A DNA stretch of 64,000 nucleotides from Agathobaculum sp. NTUH-O15-33 (GTDB taxonomy: Bacteria; Bacillota; Clostridia; Oscillospirales; Butyricicoccaceae), in contig NZ_CP136187.1 in NCBI RefSeq assembly GCF_033193315.1, positions 3,479,501 to 3,543,500 on the forward strand, written 5' to 3'. Made by a program: the position numbers and the translations under genes. Under the pieces are notes generated by a model. That model was not told where the DNA came from, did no database searches, and saw only the letters and a list, made by a program, of their open reading frames with translations. This document shows, piece after piece, positions 1 to 9,005 of the stretch. Position 1 is the stretch's first letter, and each line of letters begins with the position of its first letter.

Positions 1-285
1 GTTGTTGTACAGCAGGTCGACACGGCCAAACAGCCGCACCGCCTTGTCGATCATGGCCTGCGCGTCCGCCGCGTTGGTCACGTCTACCTGCACGGCCGTC
101 GCCTGACCGCCCGCCGCGCAGATCATGGACGCGGTTTCCTCCGCGTTTTGTAGCGCCATATCGGCGACCAGCACCTTGGCGCCGTGCGCGCCGAGCGCCA
201 TACAGATTGCGCGGCCAATGCCCGCGCCGCCGCCCGTGACAACGGCGACTTGATCCTTCAATGAGATTCCCTTGTTCAGCATCAT
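1..285 (-). CDS. SDR-family NAD(P)-dependent oxidoreductase, N-terminal part (cut by window edge)
   Basis: This is the first 95 codons of a short-chain dehydrogenase/reductase; the rest lies beyond position 1. Visible motifs are the Rossmann nucleotide-binding TGGGAGIGRA near residue 17, a conserved VDVT after the third strand, and the beginning of the NNAG motif at the cut edge (LLYNN). An Asp after the second strand (VADMA) suggests NAD preference, which is inferred. Two adjacent ATG codons (285 and 282) follow a GGAGG at 291-295, and either could start. It is the last gene seen in the long minus-strand catabolic operon, 11 bp after a sugar isomerase gene, so it probably oxidises or reduces a sugar or polyol intermediate. 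The exact substrate cannot be read from this fragment. Confidence 0.9.
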   Translation of the reverse strand, partial: MMLNKGISLKDQVAVVTGGGAGIGRAICMALGAHGAKVLVADMALQNAEETASMICAAGGQATAVQVDVTNAADAQAMIDKAVRLFGRVDLLYNN

Positions 286-296
286 GAATACCTCCA

Positions 297-1163
297 TCAA
301 TAATTGGGTTTTTGTTTATGCGGTGCGCACGCCTGCCGCAGGAACGGCCGCGTGCAGCAGGCGCCGAGCCGGAACACCGCGTCGGCCTCCATGGCCCAGT
401 ACGCGGGACGAAATAGCTCCAAGCAGGCCGGGCCGTCGTATCCTGTGCTTTGCACCGCCTCCGTGATCTCCGCCACCGGGATACAACCCTTGCCCGGCAT
501 GATGCGGTGACAGTGATCGAGCACGCCGAAGGGCCGATCCTCGCAGTCGTTGATGTGATAGATAAACAGCTTGCCGCGCGGGATATTGCGAATGGACGCC
601 ATATCCGCGCACTTATCGTGCATGTAAAAGTTGATGCAGTCCACCGTCAGGCCGACGTTGTCCCGATCGACCGCATTTACGATCTCGGTCGCGAAACGGA
701 GCGAGTTGCAGCACCAGCGCCGGTCGCCGACCGGCTCAAAGGCGATAGATACGCCATAGGGCCCGGCCAGATCGCTCAGCCTGCAAAGGACGGAAACCGT
801 ATCGTCAAAAACCTCTTGTTCGGTCTTGGTAAAATAGGTATCCGCCTTGCTGGGGCACACGATCAAATACCGGCAGCCGATCCGCCGCGCGATGCGGCAG
901 CTAAAAAGCGCCTGCCGCCGGACCTCCTCCCACTGCGCGGGGGAGGTAAAATTGATATAATCGATCGCGTTGATCGAAAAAGGCTTTACATGGCTGGCGC
1001 TGAAAAATGCTTGCAGGTCCTCCACCGTGTGGGTTTGCAGGTATGCTTCCAGCATGTCGATGCGCAGCTCGATATCGTCGTACCCATATTTTTCGCACAG
1101 GATGAGATCCTGCTCCAAGCTGGAATTTTCCATACAGGTGGCTTCGTTATAGCCCAGTCGCAT
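297..1163 (-). CDS. Sugar phosphate isomerase/epimerase (xylose-isomerase-like TIM barrel)
   Basis: A 288-residue protein of the AP-endonuclease-2/xylose-isomerase-like TIM-barrel family, which includes IolE, IolH and various ketose epimerases. Metal-ligand-like positions at the ends of barrel strands are visible: AFEPVGD, LTVDCINFYMHD, YHINDC and CLELFRP, matching the Glu/Asp/His/Glu pattern of the family. It lies between the second ABC permease gene (25 bp) and the SDR gene. The likely role is isomerisation or epimerisation of the imported sugar or of an oxidised derivative. A second family member sits in the same operon at 12769-13647, so two different isomerisation steps are probable. The substrate is not assignable. 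Confidence 0.87.
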   Translation of the reverse strand: MRLGYNEATCMENSSLEQDLILCEKYGYDDIELRIDMLEAYLQTHTVEDLQAFFSASHVKPFSINAIDYINFTSPAQWEEVRRQALFSCRIARRIGCRYLIVCPSKADTYFTKTEQEVFDDTVSVLCRLSDLAGPYGVSIAFEPVGDRRWCCNSLRFATEIVNAVDRDNVGLTVDCINFYMHDKCADMASIRNIPRGKLFIYHINDCEDRPFGVLDHCHRIMPGKGCIPVAEITEAVQSTGYDGPACLELFRPAYWAMEADAVFRLGACCTRPFLRQACAPHKQKPNY

Positions 1164-1188
1164 CGCGTATCCCTCCTAACGAACCGCC

Positions 1189-2151
1189 TTACACGTCCTC
1201 GCGCTTCTTTTTGCGCGCGTAACAGTCCATCGCGATAACGAACACGATCACGATGCCGCGGATGAGCTGCTGATAATAGGACGATACGTTTTTCAGGCTC
1301 ATTGCGTTTTCCAGCACGCCCAGCAAGAAAATGCCGATGAGCGACTGGACGATACCGCCATATCCGCCGTTAAACGGCGTGCCGCCTACGACGACGCCGC
1401 AGTTGACCAGCAGCGCGGTATTTTCACCATAAGTGGCCGAACCGGAATTGAGCTCCGCCGAAAAACAGAAGCCCGCGAGCGCCGCGCACATCGCGCTGAT
1501 CAAAAATGTCATGCGCTTGTGCCGCTTGACATTAATGCCGGAATAGGAGGCAACGCCCTTGTCGCCGCCGACCGCGAAGCAGTTACGGCCAAACTGTGTA
1601 TGCGTCATCACCCACCAGCACACGAAAAACATGGCGATGGCCAGCCAAGTGATAAAGTTGATGCCTAGGAACTTGCCGTTGCCAAAATGCACATACGCTT
1701 CACTCGCGCCCGATACCGGCTTGCCGTTGCTCGCTACCAAGGAAACGCCGCGCAGCACCATCATCATGCCGAGCGTACAAATAAACGAGTTTGCCCCCTG
1801 ATCGACGATGATAAAGGCATTGATCGCGCCGACCGCCAGCCCCACCAGCAGAACCACCAGTAAGATCGCGAGTAACGGTAAATACTGCTGCAACTGAATG
1901 GACAAAATGCCGGCTAAGCACATATTGGTGCCGAGCGACAGGTCGCACTCGCCGGATACGATGCAAAACGTTACGCCGAATGCCATTATCAGCAGAATGG
2001 TGACTTGCAGCATCAGCGCCGACATATTGGTGCCGGTCAGAAAGTAGGGGCTGAAGAAGGGCATGATGATGAAAAACGCGAGGATCGCCAGCGCGGCCTT
2101 TTGTTTTTTCAGCACTTTCCAAAGCTGCGTAGCCTTTTGGGTCTTTTCCAT
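1189..2151 (-). CDS. Ribose-type ABC transporter permease (second of two)
   Basis: A 320-residue very hydrophobic inner-membrane protein of the RbsC/BPD_transp_2 family, with about eight to ten predicted membrane segments. The family landmark near the C-terminus is visible (GGTPFNGGYGG, normally GGTSLxGGxG), as is the early SGxxDLSLG-type loop (VSGECDLSLGTN). With the permease at 2166-3149 it probably forms a heterodimeric channel for the ATPase at 3156-4634. Its start is the ATG at 2151 after AAGGAGGGGG, 14 bp from the preceding gene. A basic C-terminus (RKKKRED) agrees with a cytoplasmic tail. Substrate specificity would be set by the binding protein at 4725-5846. Confidence 0.92.
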   Translation of the reverse strand: MEKTQKATQLWKVLKKQKAALAILAFFIIMPFFSPYFLTGTNMSALMLQVTILLIMAFGVTFCIVSGECDLSLGTNMCLAGILSIQLQQYLPLLAILLVVLLVGLAVGAINAFIIVDQGANSFICTLGMMMVLRGVSLVASNGKPVSGASEAYVHFGNGKFLGINFITWLAIAMFFVCWWVMTHTQFGRNCFAVGGDKGVASYSGINVKRHKRMTFLISAMCAALAGFCFSAELNSGSATYGENTALLVNCGVVVGGTPFNGGYGGIVQSLIGIFLLGVLENAMSLKNVSSYYQQLIRGIVIVFVIAMDCYARKKKREDV

Positions 2152-2165
2152 ATCCGTCCCCCTCC

Positions 2166-3149
2166 TTAAACCGTCCGGCGGCTGTCAAGCCAGATCGCCG
2201 CGACCAGAATAACGCCCTTCCAGACGTTTTGCATGTTCGGGCCAACGCCCAGCATGTTCAGTGCGTTGGCCATAATGGTGAACAGCGCGACGCCCAAGAC
2301 CGTATTGAGCACGCTGCCCTTGCCGCCCGACAGGCTCGTGCCGCCGATGGTGACGGACAGGATCGCGTTCGCCTCATAATTGCGGCCCGCGATCGGCAAG
2401 GCCGAACCGACGCGGCAGGTCATAATAAACGCGCCGAGAGTGGTGAGCACGCCCGTGATGATATAGATCATCATAATAATACGCTTGAGCGGGATGCCGC
2501 ACAGCTCAGCCGCGACCGGATTACCGCCTGCCAGATGGATTCCGCGCCCGATCGGCATTTTCTTCATCATAAATTGCAGGATAGCCGTGACCACGATGAA
2601 GATGATTAGCATAAACGGAATGTGCAGCACGCCGCCGTTACCGACAAACTGCGTAAACGCCGTCTCGTTCAGCGCCACATAGTTGCCGCTATTGGCGATC
2701 AGCGCCAGCGCGCCGAACACGGTCTGCATGCCAAAGGTGATGAACAGTGCGTCCGAATCATCCCGCGCGCCGCACTTGATCAAGATCAGCGCGTTGACCA
2801 GACCGCACAACCCGCCGATCGCAAGCACCACGATCAAGGATGCCGGGCCCATGCGGTTGAGCAGCAGGGCGGACACGATGCCCATGAAGGAGAAAATTCC
2901 CGCGACGGACAGGTCGATATAGCCGCCGATAATGACGAGCGTCATGCCGAGCGCCACCATGCCGAGCGGCACGAACTGCCGAACCAGACTGAGCAGGTTG
3001 CCCGGCGCAAGGAAGGACGGCTGCACGATGCAGGTGTATAGAGTAAGGATCAGAATACCGATCAGGATCAAATAATCGTTTACAAGCTTTTTCACTACGT
3101 GCCGTTTTTGCGCTTTTGCGGCAGGCTGCGCCGAATGGATCGCATTCAT
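2166..3149 (-). CDS. Ribose-type ABC transporter permease (first of two)
   Basis: A 327-residue RbsC-like permease. It has a long cytoplasmic N-terminus, then alternating hydrophobic segments with the IIGGYIDLSVAG loop and the GGTSLSGGKGS signature that characterise the family. It begins at an ATG after GGGGGAGGGGTG, which overlaps the end of the ATPase gene, so translation is probably coupled. Having two non-identical permeases instead of one RbsC is common in Clostridia sugar importers; the two proteins share motifs but are clearly diverged. The role is import of a monosaccharide, polyol or related small molecule into the cytoplasm. Confidence 0.92.
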   Translation of the reverse strand: MNAIHSAQPAAKAQKRHVVKKLVNDYLILIGILILTLYTCIVQPSFLAPGNLLSLVRQFVPLGMVALGMTLVIIGGYIDLSVAGIFSFMGIVSALLLNRMGPASLIVVLAIGGLCGLVNALILIKCGARDDSDALFITFGMQTVFGALALIANSGNYVALNETAFTQFVGNGGVLHIPFMLIIFIVVTAILQFMMKKMPIGRGIHLAGGNPVAAELCGIPLKRIIMMIYIITGVLTTLGAFIMTCRVGSALPIAGRNYEANAILSVTIGGTSLSGGKGSVLNTVLGVALFTIMANALNMLGVGPNMQNVWKGVILVAAIWLDSRRTV

Positions 3150-3155
3150 ATTTCT

Positions 3156-4634
3156 TCACCCCTCCCCCAGTGCGGCCGCCATAATATCCTCCGACGATAC
3201 CGCGTTAGGATCGAACTCTCCGACCACGCGGCCATCCGAAAGGACGATCACACGGTTGGACATGTTCAGCACCTCGGGCAGTTCGCTCGAGATCATGATG
3301 ATGGTGCCGCCCGATTCCGCGATCTGCTTCATCAGCATATAAATTTCGTACTTAGCGCCAACATCGATGCCGCGCGTCGGTTCATCCATGATCAGCACCT
3401 TCGGGTTGTTTTCCAGCCAGCGCGCGATCAGGCATTTTTGCTGATTGCCGCCCGAAAGCGTGCTGATGTAAACCTCCGGCCCCGGCGTTTTGACAGCGAG
3501 AGCCTTGATCTGCCGGTCGATTATCTCGCGCTCCTTCTGCTTGTCGAACACGCCGTTTCTGACAAAATGATCGAACGACGCCATGGTGATATTCGTGCCC
3601 ACATCGAAATTCAGCAGCAGCCCCTGCTGCTTGCGGTCCTCGGTCACAAAGCCGAAGCCCTCGCGCTTGGCGTCCATGGGGTTTTTGATATCGAGTTTTT
3701 TGCCGTTCAGCCAAACCTCGCCCGAATGCTTTTTGTCCGCGCCGAATACGGCGCGCACGGTCTCGGTCCTGCCCGCGCCGACCAGACCGACAAAGCCGAG
3801 GATCTCGCCTTTTTTTGCGGTAAAGCTCACGTCATGCAGCTTCTTGGTGTTGATATTTTTTACTTCCAGAATGGTTTCGCCCACATTTTGCGCGCGCGGC
3901 GGGTATTCGTTTTCGATCGACCGGCCGACCATCTCGGCGATCATTTCGCCGCGCGTCACCTGCTCGATCGGCTTGGTGCTGATAACATGGCCGTCGCGCA
4001 TGACGGTCACGCGGTTGCACAGATCGAATATCTCATCCAGCCGGTGGCTGATATAGATAATCGTAATGCCCTTGCCGCGCAAATCGTGGATGATAGCGGT
4101 CAAACGGTCCATTTCCTCGGCGGTCAGCGTGGTGGAGGGTTCATCCATGATAATCAGCTTGGAATCATAGGACAGCGCCTTGCAGATCTCCACCATCTGC
4201 TTTTCCGAGACCGAAAGATCCTCTACCGGCGTATAGGTGCCGATTTTGCTGCCGATGCTGTCCAACAGCGCCCTTGCCTTTTTATGTATCTGCCGCAGGC
4301 CGCCCAGCTCCTTAAACCGGCCGAGAAAGATGTTCTCGCCCACGTTCATCTGGTTGACCAAGTTGAATTCCTGATAAATGATCGACAGGCCCAGCCTGAG
4401 CGATTCCGTTGGTTTTTTAATGCGCATTTCCTGTCCGTCAAAAAAGATATTGCCTTCGTCCTTGCTATAAACGCCGGAAAGGATCTTCATCAGCGTTGAT
4501 TTGCCAGCGCCGTTTTCACCGACGATCCCGTGCACCTGTCCCTGATAAATATCAAACGATACCTGATCGAGCGCCACGACGTTGGTGAACCGCTTGGTCA
4601 CGTTCTGTACTGAGAGTATCACGTTAGTGTCCAC
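3156..4634 (-). CDS. Ribose-type ABC transporter ATP-binding protein (two fused ATPase domains)
   Basis: A 492-residue protein with two tandem nucleotide-binding domains, as in RbsA, MglA and XylG. Domain 1 (about 1-240) has Walker A GENGAGKS, a signature LSVSEKQ and Walker B LIIMDEP. Domain 2 (about 250-492) has a degenerate Walker A (GLVGAGRTE), the canonical LSGGNQQK and [16 protein letters not shown]. Such asymmetry is normal in this family. The start is GTG at 4634 with GGAGG nine bases upstream; an ATG at 4636 is out of frame and closes at once. It energises import through the two permeases encoded immediately downstream. A stem-loop at 4655-4702 separates it from the binding-protein gene. 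Confidence 0.94.
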   Translation of the reverse strand: MDTNVILSVQNVTKRFTNVVALDQVSFDIYQGQVHGIVGENGAGKSTLMKILSGVYSKDEGNIFFDGQEMRIKKPTESLRLGLSIIYQEFNLVNQMNVGENIFLGRFKELGGLRQIHKKARALLDSIGSKIGTYTPVEDLSVSEKQMVEICKALSYDSKLIIMDEPSTTLTAEEMDRLTAIIHDLRGKGITIIYISHRLDEIFDLCNRVTVMRDGHVISTKPIEQVTRGEMIAEMVGRSIENEYPPRAQNVGETILEVKNINTKKLHDVSFTAKKGEILGFVGLVGAGRTETVRAVFGADKKHSGEVWLNGKKLDIKNPMDAKREGFGFVTEDRKQQGLLLNFDVGTNITMASFDHFVRNGVFDKQKEREIIDRQIKALAVKTPGPEVYISTLSGGNQQKCLIARWLENNPKVLIMDEPTRGIDVGAKYEIYMLMKQIAESGGTIIMISSELPEVLNMSNRVIVLSDGRVVGEFDPNAVSSEDIMAAALGEG

Positions 4635-4654
4635 ATTCCCGCACCTCCTGATTT

Positions 4655-4702
4655 GGATGGCAGCCTCTGTCAGGACGCGCCCGACAGAGGCTTGCTGCCA
4701 TC
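4655..4702 (-). promoter_or_regulatory. Intergenic stem-loop between binding-protein and ATPase genes
   Basis: Arms at 4655-4671 and 4683-4702 pair over about 17 bp (core TCTGTC/GACAGA extended by GATGGCAGC/GCTGCCATC, with a small bulge). No T-run follows on the minus strand, so it is more likely a processing or partial-termination signal that keeps binding-protein mRNA in excess over the membrane components than a full terminator. That role is inferred from position. Confidence 0.65.
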
Positions 4703-4724
4703 TAAGTTGCTATACCTTAACCGA

Positions 4725-5846
4725 TCAGCCCCAGCCGGCCTCGAATTTACCGGCGTTATCGGCGGTGATCACCACGTTGGGGGTCACCGTTTCCTTGTCC
4801 ACCTTGTCGCCGTCGCCGTTGAGGTAAGCGAGCGCGGCCATGACCTGAATGGCGGTATTGGCTTTGAAATCCTGCATCGAGGTGCTCTTGAAGCAGCCGT
4901 TCTTGGCGATCTCGTCCAGCGCGCCTTGCGTGCCGTCCACAGAGAAGAACATGATCTCGTCTTCGCGGCCGACGTTTTGGGTGGACTGGATCGCCGCCAG
5001 CGTGGCCAGATCAAAATGGCTGAACACCGCGTCGATCTCGGGATATTTGGATAAATAGGACTCCATGATATTCATCGCTTCGGCGGTAGACCACTGTGCC
5101 GACTGTTCCTCGACGATTTCATATTGGGGATAATTCTGCATTACGCCGCGGAAGCCCGCCGTGCGGTTGATCTGTGCGGTCGAACCCATCATGCCGTCGA
5201 TCATAACGATCTTGCCGCCGTCTGGCAGCATTTCCATCAGGACGGACGCCATCTGCTGGGCGGCCATGGTATCGTCCGGGCCGACATAGCAGTCATACCC
5301 GCTCGTATCCGCGATGCGGTTCTGCGAGTTGATGACGACAAGTCCCGCGTCCTTTGCCTTTTTCATGGGAATGCTCAGCGCCGAAGCGTCCACCGGGTTT
5401 ACGATGATCGCATCGCAGCCCTGCGTGATCGCGTTGTTGATATGGTCGGTCTGCTTCTGCGGGTCGCTCTGTGCGTCATACCGCACCAGCTCAAACCCGT
5501 ATTCGTCAGCCGCCTGCTGCATCAATCCGGTCATAAACGCCATGGACTCATCGGAATCATCCGCGCAGCACCAAGCGAGCTTCCATTTGGAGCCGTCCTC
5601 CTTTGTGCCGCTCAAATTGCACTCGTCCGGGATGTAATCGGAAATGACCGGGGAACCCATGAAATCCTCGATATTGACAGGCTCTAAGCTTTCAAATTCC
5701 GAGGCCGTCGCCGCGGCCGCGCCGCTATCCGCCGGGCTCTCGTCCGGCGTCGCCGCCTTGCCCGCGCTATCCGCCGCGGGCGTACACCCTGTCATGCCGA
5801 GCATTGCGAGTACCGTTGTGATCGCGATCCATTTTCTCAGTTTCAT
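4725..5846 (-). CDS. Sugar ABC transporter substrate-binding lipoprotein
   Basis: A 373-residue type I periplasmic-binding-protein-like lipoprotein. The N-terminus has a basic start, a hydrophobic stretch and a lipobox (LGMTGC), followed by an Ala/Ser/Asp-rich linker. Family landmarks include NAITQGCDAIIVNPVDASAL and FFSVDGTQGALDEI, the usual ligand-lobe segments of the RbsB/Peripla_BP_4 group. The ATG at 5846 has AAGGAG eight bases upstream; a GTG three codons earlier would leave no spacing. It captures the operon substrate outside the membrane and delivers it to the adjacent permeases. Trp/Asp-rich pocket segments suggest a carbohydrate-like ligand, but the identity is not readable. Confidence 0.92.
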   Translation of the reverse strand: MKLRKWIAITTVLAMLGMTGCTPAADSAGKAATPDESPADSGAAAATASEFESLEPVNIEDFMGSPVISDYIPDECNLSGTKEDGSKWKLAWCCADDSDESMAFMTGLMQQAADEYGFELVRYDAQSDPQKQTDHINNAITQGCDAIIVNPVDASALSIPMKKAKDAGLVVINSQNRIADTSGYDCYVGPDDTMAAQQMASVLMEMLPDGGKIVMIDGMMGSTAQINRTAGFRGVMQNYPQYEIVEEQSAQWSTAEAMNIMESYLSKYPEIDAVFSHFDLATLAAIQSTQNVGREDEIMFFSVDGTQGALDEIAKNGCFKSTSMQDFKANTAIQVMAALAYLNGDGDKVDKETVTPNVVITADNAGKFEAGWG

Positions 5847-5943
5847 CTTTCGCACTCCTTTTTTTCTATCGGTTTATACTTTAAGACCCCCGCCTGCGCG
5901 GCGATCCTAAACCACGGTGAAATGACATGCGCGGGGCCGCCAT

Positions 5944-5965
5944 CCGGCCGGGACCGCCCGGCCGG
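5944..5965. promoter_or_regulatory. GC-rich perfect inverted repeat upstream of the binding-protein gene
   Basis: CCGGCCGGG (5944-5952) and CCCGGCCGG (5957-5965) form a 9-bp perfect stem with a 4-base loop in the 185-bp gap between the aminotransferase and binding-protein genes. No T-run follows. It is probably an mRNA-stabilising or processing hairpin at the 5' side of the highly expressed binding-protein message; the function is inferred. Confidence 0.5.
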
Positions 5966-6031
5966 AGCCTGAGGAGAGAAGAAATGAGTATGTAGGCAGA
6001 TATGTTCTGTTTAAGAGAAGGCTGCACGGTA

Positions 6032-7474
6032 TTACTCGTACATTGAAAAGACCTTTTCGTAAATGGGCAGCACCTGATCGAGCAGTTCCAGCGAGGGGTA
6101 GCTCAAAAACGTTTTGTTTCCGCCCGCCGTGAGCACGCCGTTCGCCGCGAGAGCCATTGCGAAATCGGTCATGCGCGCGGTGGCAAACTTGCGCTTTTCC
6201 GCCTGCTGCTCGGGCGTGTACTCCGGGAAGGTCGCCACGTGCTTCATGCCGGTCACATCGATCTGCATCACCGAGCCGGTGGACGAAATAATGGCGGGCA
6301 GATCATATTTGTTGGCAAGATCGGTCAGCTTCTGCGCGAACGTCTTGCCCGCCGCGTTCAGTTTGTTCGGGACATCCTCGCGCTGCAGCTTGCACAGCGT
6401 TGCGTAGGCCGCGGCGCAGGTCAGCGGATTTGCCGACAGGGTGCCGCCGATGACGATCTTCTTGCCGGCCACGTGTGACACGCCCGCCGTCAGCACGCTC
6501 ATGACGTCCTCGTTGCCGCCGATGCCGCCCGCGCCGGCCAGACCGCCGCCGATGATCTTGCCGAAGATGGTGATATCCGCGCGGGTATCGAAAAACTCCT
6601 GCGCGCCGCCCAGCGCCAGACGGAACCCGGTGACGACCTCGTCGTAGATCAGTACCACGCCGTACTTGTCGCACAGCTTGCGCACGCCCTTGTGGTATTC
6701 CCGTGTGGTAGGCAGCACGCCGGAATCCTGCCCCATACCTTCCATGATGAAGCAAGCCGTGCCGCCCTTTTTCTCGTTATCGATAAAGCGCTGCTCGAGT
6801 TCGTTCAGGTCGTTGACCATAACGGCGGAGACATATTTGAAATTCTCATCCGGCACGCCGACCGCAAAGGAATTCATGGAACCGCAGTACCGCATATCGT
6901 AAATGAGCTGATCCGAATTGCCGTGGAAGTTGCCTTTCAGCTTGACGATGTTCAGCTTACCGGTGAAGGCGCGCGCCGCGCGAATGGCGAACATGCAGGC
7001 CTCCGTGCCCGAGCCGAGCATACGGAACTTATCCACGGAAGGGAAAAACTCTTTGACCTTTTGCGCGACCTTGTATTCGTTCTCGTGGTACAGGCCGGTC
7101 AAATACCCGGTCTTGCTCAGGCAGTCCTCGATCGCCGCGCGCACATCCGGATCGTTGTTGCCCAAAATAGACGGGCCGCCCGCGCCGATGAAATCAACAT
7201 AGCGGTTGCCGTCGATATCGTACAGATACGCGCCTTCGCCCTTGACGCAGTTGAGCGCGAACGGATAGTTGTTCGCCAGATTATGCTGCACGCCGCTCGG
7301 GATCAGGCTTTTCGCCGCGTCGATCGTCTTTTTCGACGCGGCGCAGTTTTTTTCAAACCAGTCGAGGCATTCCTTTTCCGCCGCGGGCTTCAGGCGCTTC
7401 GTGTTTTCCAGCACATATTTGGCGCGGGCGTGCACGGCCTCGTAATCAAAGCCGTCAAGGTAATCCAGTTTCAT
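6032..7474 (-). CDS. Class III aminotransferase (glutamate-1-semialdehyde aminomutase-like)
   Basis: A 480-residue PLP enzyme of aminotransferase class III, closest in layout to HemL-type proteins. Visible motifs are GSGTEACMFAIRAARA (PLP phosphate binding), IYDEVVTGFR (Asp contacting the pyridine nitrogen), FGKIIGGGL (Schiff-base Lys) and GGTLSANPLTCAAA. An N-terminal extension of about 60 residues precedes the usual PSGVQHN start of the fold. It is not in a haem-biosynthesis context. It sits between the kinase and binding-protein genes of the catabolic operon and shares that operon with glutamate dehydrogenase, so transamination of an amino sugar, amino polyol or amino acid substrate with 2-oxoglutarate recycling is plausible. 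Aminomutase activity cannot be excluded. Confidence 0.88.
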   Translation of the reverse strand: MKLDYLDGFDYEAVHARAKYVLENTKRLKPAAEKECLDWFEKNCAASKKTIDAAKSLIPSGVQHNLANNYPFALNCVKGEGAYLYDIDGNRYVDFIGAGGPSILGNNDPDVRAAIEDCLSKTGYLTGLYHENEYKVAQKVKEFFPSVDKFRMLGSGTEACMFAIRAARAFTGKLNIVKLKGNFHGNSDQLIYDMRYCGSMNSFAVGVPDENFKYVSAVMVNDLNELEQRFIDNEKKGGTACFIMEGMGQDSGVLPTTREYHKGVRKLCDKYGVVLIYDEVVTGFRLALGGAQEFFDTRADITIFGKIIGGGLAGAGGIGGNEDVMSVLTAGVSHVAGKKIVIGGTLSANPLTCAAAYATLCKLQREDVPNKLNAAGKTFAQKLTDLANKYDLPAIISSTGSVMQIDVTGMKHVATFPEYTPEQQAEKRKFATARMTDFAMALAANGVLTAGGNKTFLSYPSLELLDQVLPIYEKVFSMYE

Positions 7475-7489
7475 CGTGATCGTCTCCTT

Positions 7490-8983
7490 CTACTTTTTAT
7501 CCGCATTTAACTTTCTGTACATATCCTCCAGCGCCGTGTAGCTTTCGCGGTACAGGGCGTAGAGCCGGTCGTACCGGCTTTGCAGCCGGGGGCGGGGGAT
7601 CAGCGTGGGCCCGCATTGCACCACGCGGTCTAAAACGCCAAAGCCTTCTTTGGAGCCAAGGCCCGTTTCGATACAGGCCTGTAAGCCCAAATTACCCGCA
7701 AAGCGGGGATTTTGCAGCGGCGTCACCGGCGTGTCCAGCACATCGGCCAGCATTTGCACAAAGGTCTCGCTCGACATGCCGCCGCCGATGCCGCGCAGAA
7801 AGTTGGGGTCCCACCCGTGCTGCGCCGCGTGGATGTCGCGCATCCACCGCAGGTTGAAACACACGCCCTCCATCACCGCGCGGGCGATATGCCTGCGCTC
7901 CGTCCCGCGCGACAGATTGAGGAGCGAGGCGCGCACCGTGGTATTGGAGATCGGCGCGGAAGCGCCGGCCAGAAACGGCAGGAAAAGAACGTTTTCACGG
8001 TCGCCGTCCTTCATGGCCTGACGGATCTCCTGATCCATCTCGGCAAACACGTCCTTGCCCTGCGCGGTTTCCTTGCCATAGTAGGTCTGCAACAGGTAAT
8101 CGATACAGCTGCCGCCCGAATCGGTATCGTAAAAATGGTAGCGCAGCCCCTCCACCGGAGAGGGCATACGCCCCGGCGCGCGCGTGAACGCCGAGGTGCC
8201 CACGGCCAGCCACGCGCTGGTGCCGATGTAGAGGTGCGCGTCTCCGGGCCGGATGCAGCCGGTGCCCAGCATAGCGGTCGCGTGGTCGGTACAGCCGCCG
8301 AACACGGGAATTTCAGCCGCCAGACCGAGTTCGCGCGCCGCCTGCGCGGTCAGCGCGCCCACCCGCTCGGTCGAACCCACGATGCGGTCGGGCACCAGCC
8401 GCCGCGGAAAGCCGATCAGGTCAAACATGGCGGGGTCCCAGCTGCGGCGATCCAGATCGACCAGACCCGTCGCGCGCGAGCCGGTGAACTCATACGCCCA
8501 CTCGCCGGTCAGCCGGTAAAACAGGAACGCAGATACGTCGAGCATATAGCGCGCCTCGTCCACCAGATCGGGCTCGTGCTGCAGGAACCACAAAAGCTTG
8601 GCGAGCACATTTTTGCCGCTGAAGCGCTTTTCGCCCAGCTTGCGGTTGATTTCGCGCGCCTGCTTGTCGGCGCGGCCATCCATCCACATGACGCAGTCGG
8701 AAAGCGGCTTGCCGCGATCATCCACAAAGATGATCGTCGTCGCGGTCTGCGCCATCGCCATGCCCGCGATCCGGCTCGGCGCTGCGCCCGTGCGCGCCAT
8801 TAAGCGGCGCGTCGCCTTGCACATGGCCTGCCAAAGCTCCTCCGGCTTTTGCATTGCCCAGCCGAGCCGGGGGAAATAGGTGGGGTACGGCTCGTTTTCC
8901 ACGCCAACGAGCGTGAACTGCTCGTCGGTCAGCGCCGCCTTGACGCTGCCCGAGCCAAAATCATAAGTCAGACGGTATTTCAT
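7490..8983 (-). CDS. FGGY-family carbohydrate kinase (xylulokinase-like)
   Basis: A 497-residue sugar kinase of the FGGY family. The N-terminal domain starts with the phosphate-binding DFGSGSVKAAL loop. The C-terminal domain carries GGCTDHATAMLGTG and the adenosine-site GIGGGMSSETFVQMLADVL. The length matches xylulose and related ketose kinases. It would phosphorylate a ketose or polyol after import, upstream of the class II aldolase encoded 1 kb away. It lies 15 bp upstream of the aminotransferase gene and 22 bp downstream of the polyol dehydrogenase gene. Substrate specificity within FGGY proteins is poorly predictable from sequence, so no symbol is given. Confidence 0.92.
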   Translation of the reverse strand: MKYRLTYDFGSGSVKAALTDEQFTLVGVENEPYPTYFPRLGWAMQKPEELWQAMCKATRRLMARTGAAPSRIAGMAMAQTATTIIFVDDRGKPLSDCVMWMDGRADKQAREINRKLGEKRFSGKNVLAKLLWFLQHEPDLVDEARYMLDVSAFLFYRLTGEWAYEFTGSRATGLVDLDRRSWDPAMFDLIGFPRRLVPDRIVGSTERVGALTAQAARELGLAAEIPVFGGCTDHATAMLGTGCIRPGDAHLYIGTSAWLAVGTSAFTRAPGRMPSPVEGLRYHFYDTDSGGSCIDYLLQTYYGKETAQGKDVFAEMDQEIRQAMKDGDRENVLFLPFLAGASAPISNTTVRASLLNLSRGTERRHIARAVMEGVCFNLRWMRDIHAAQHGWDPNFLRGIGGGMSSETFVQMLADVLDTPVTPLQNPRFAGNLGLQACIETGLGSKEGFGVLDRVVQCGPTLIPRPRLQSRYDRLYALYRESYTALEDMYRKLNADKK

Positions 8984-9005
8984 CTGCCGGGCCGCCTTTC
9001 TTTGC

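Noticed and set aside
3099-4499. A 466-codon plus-strand open frame opposite the ABC ATPase gene
   Set aside because: It is an antisense shadow; the ATPase motifs are on the minus strand.
6032-7474. hemL (glutamate-1-semialdehyde aminomutase of haem synthesis)
   Set aside because: There is an extra N-terminal segment and no haem-pathway neighbours; the catabolic operon context fits a general class III aminotransferase better.
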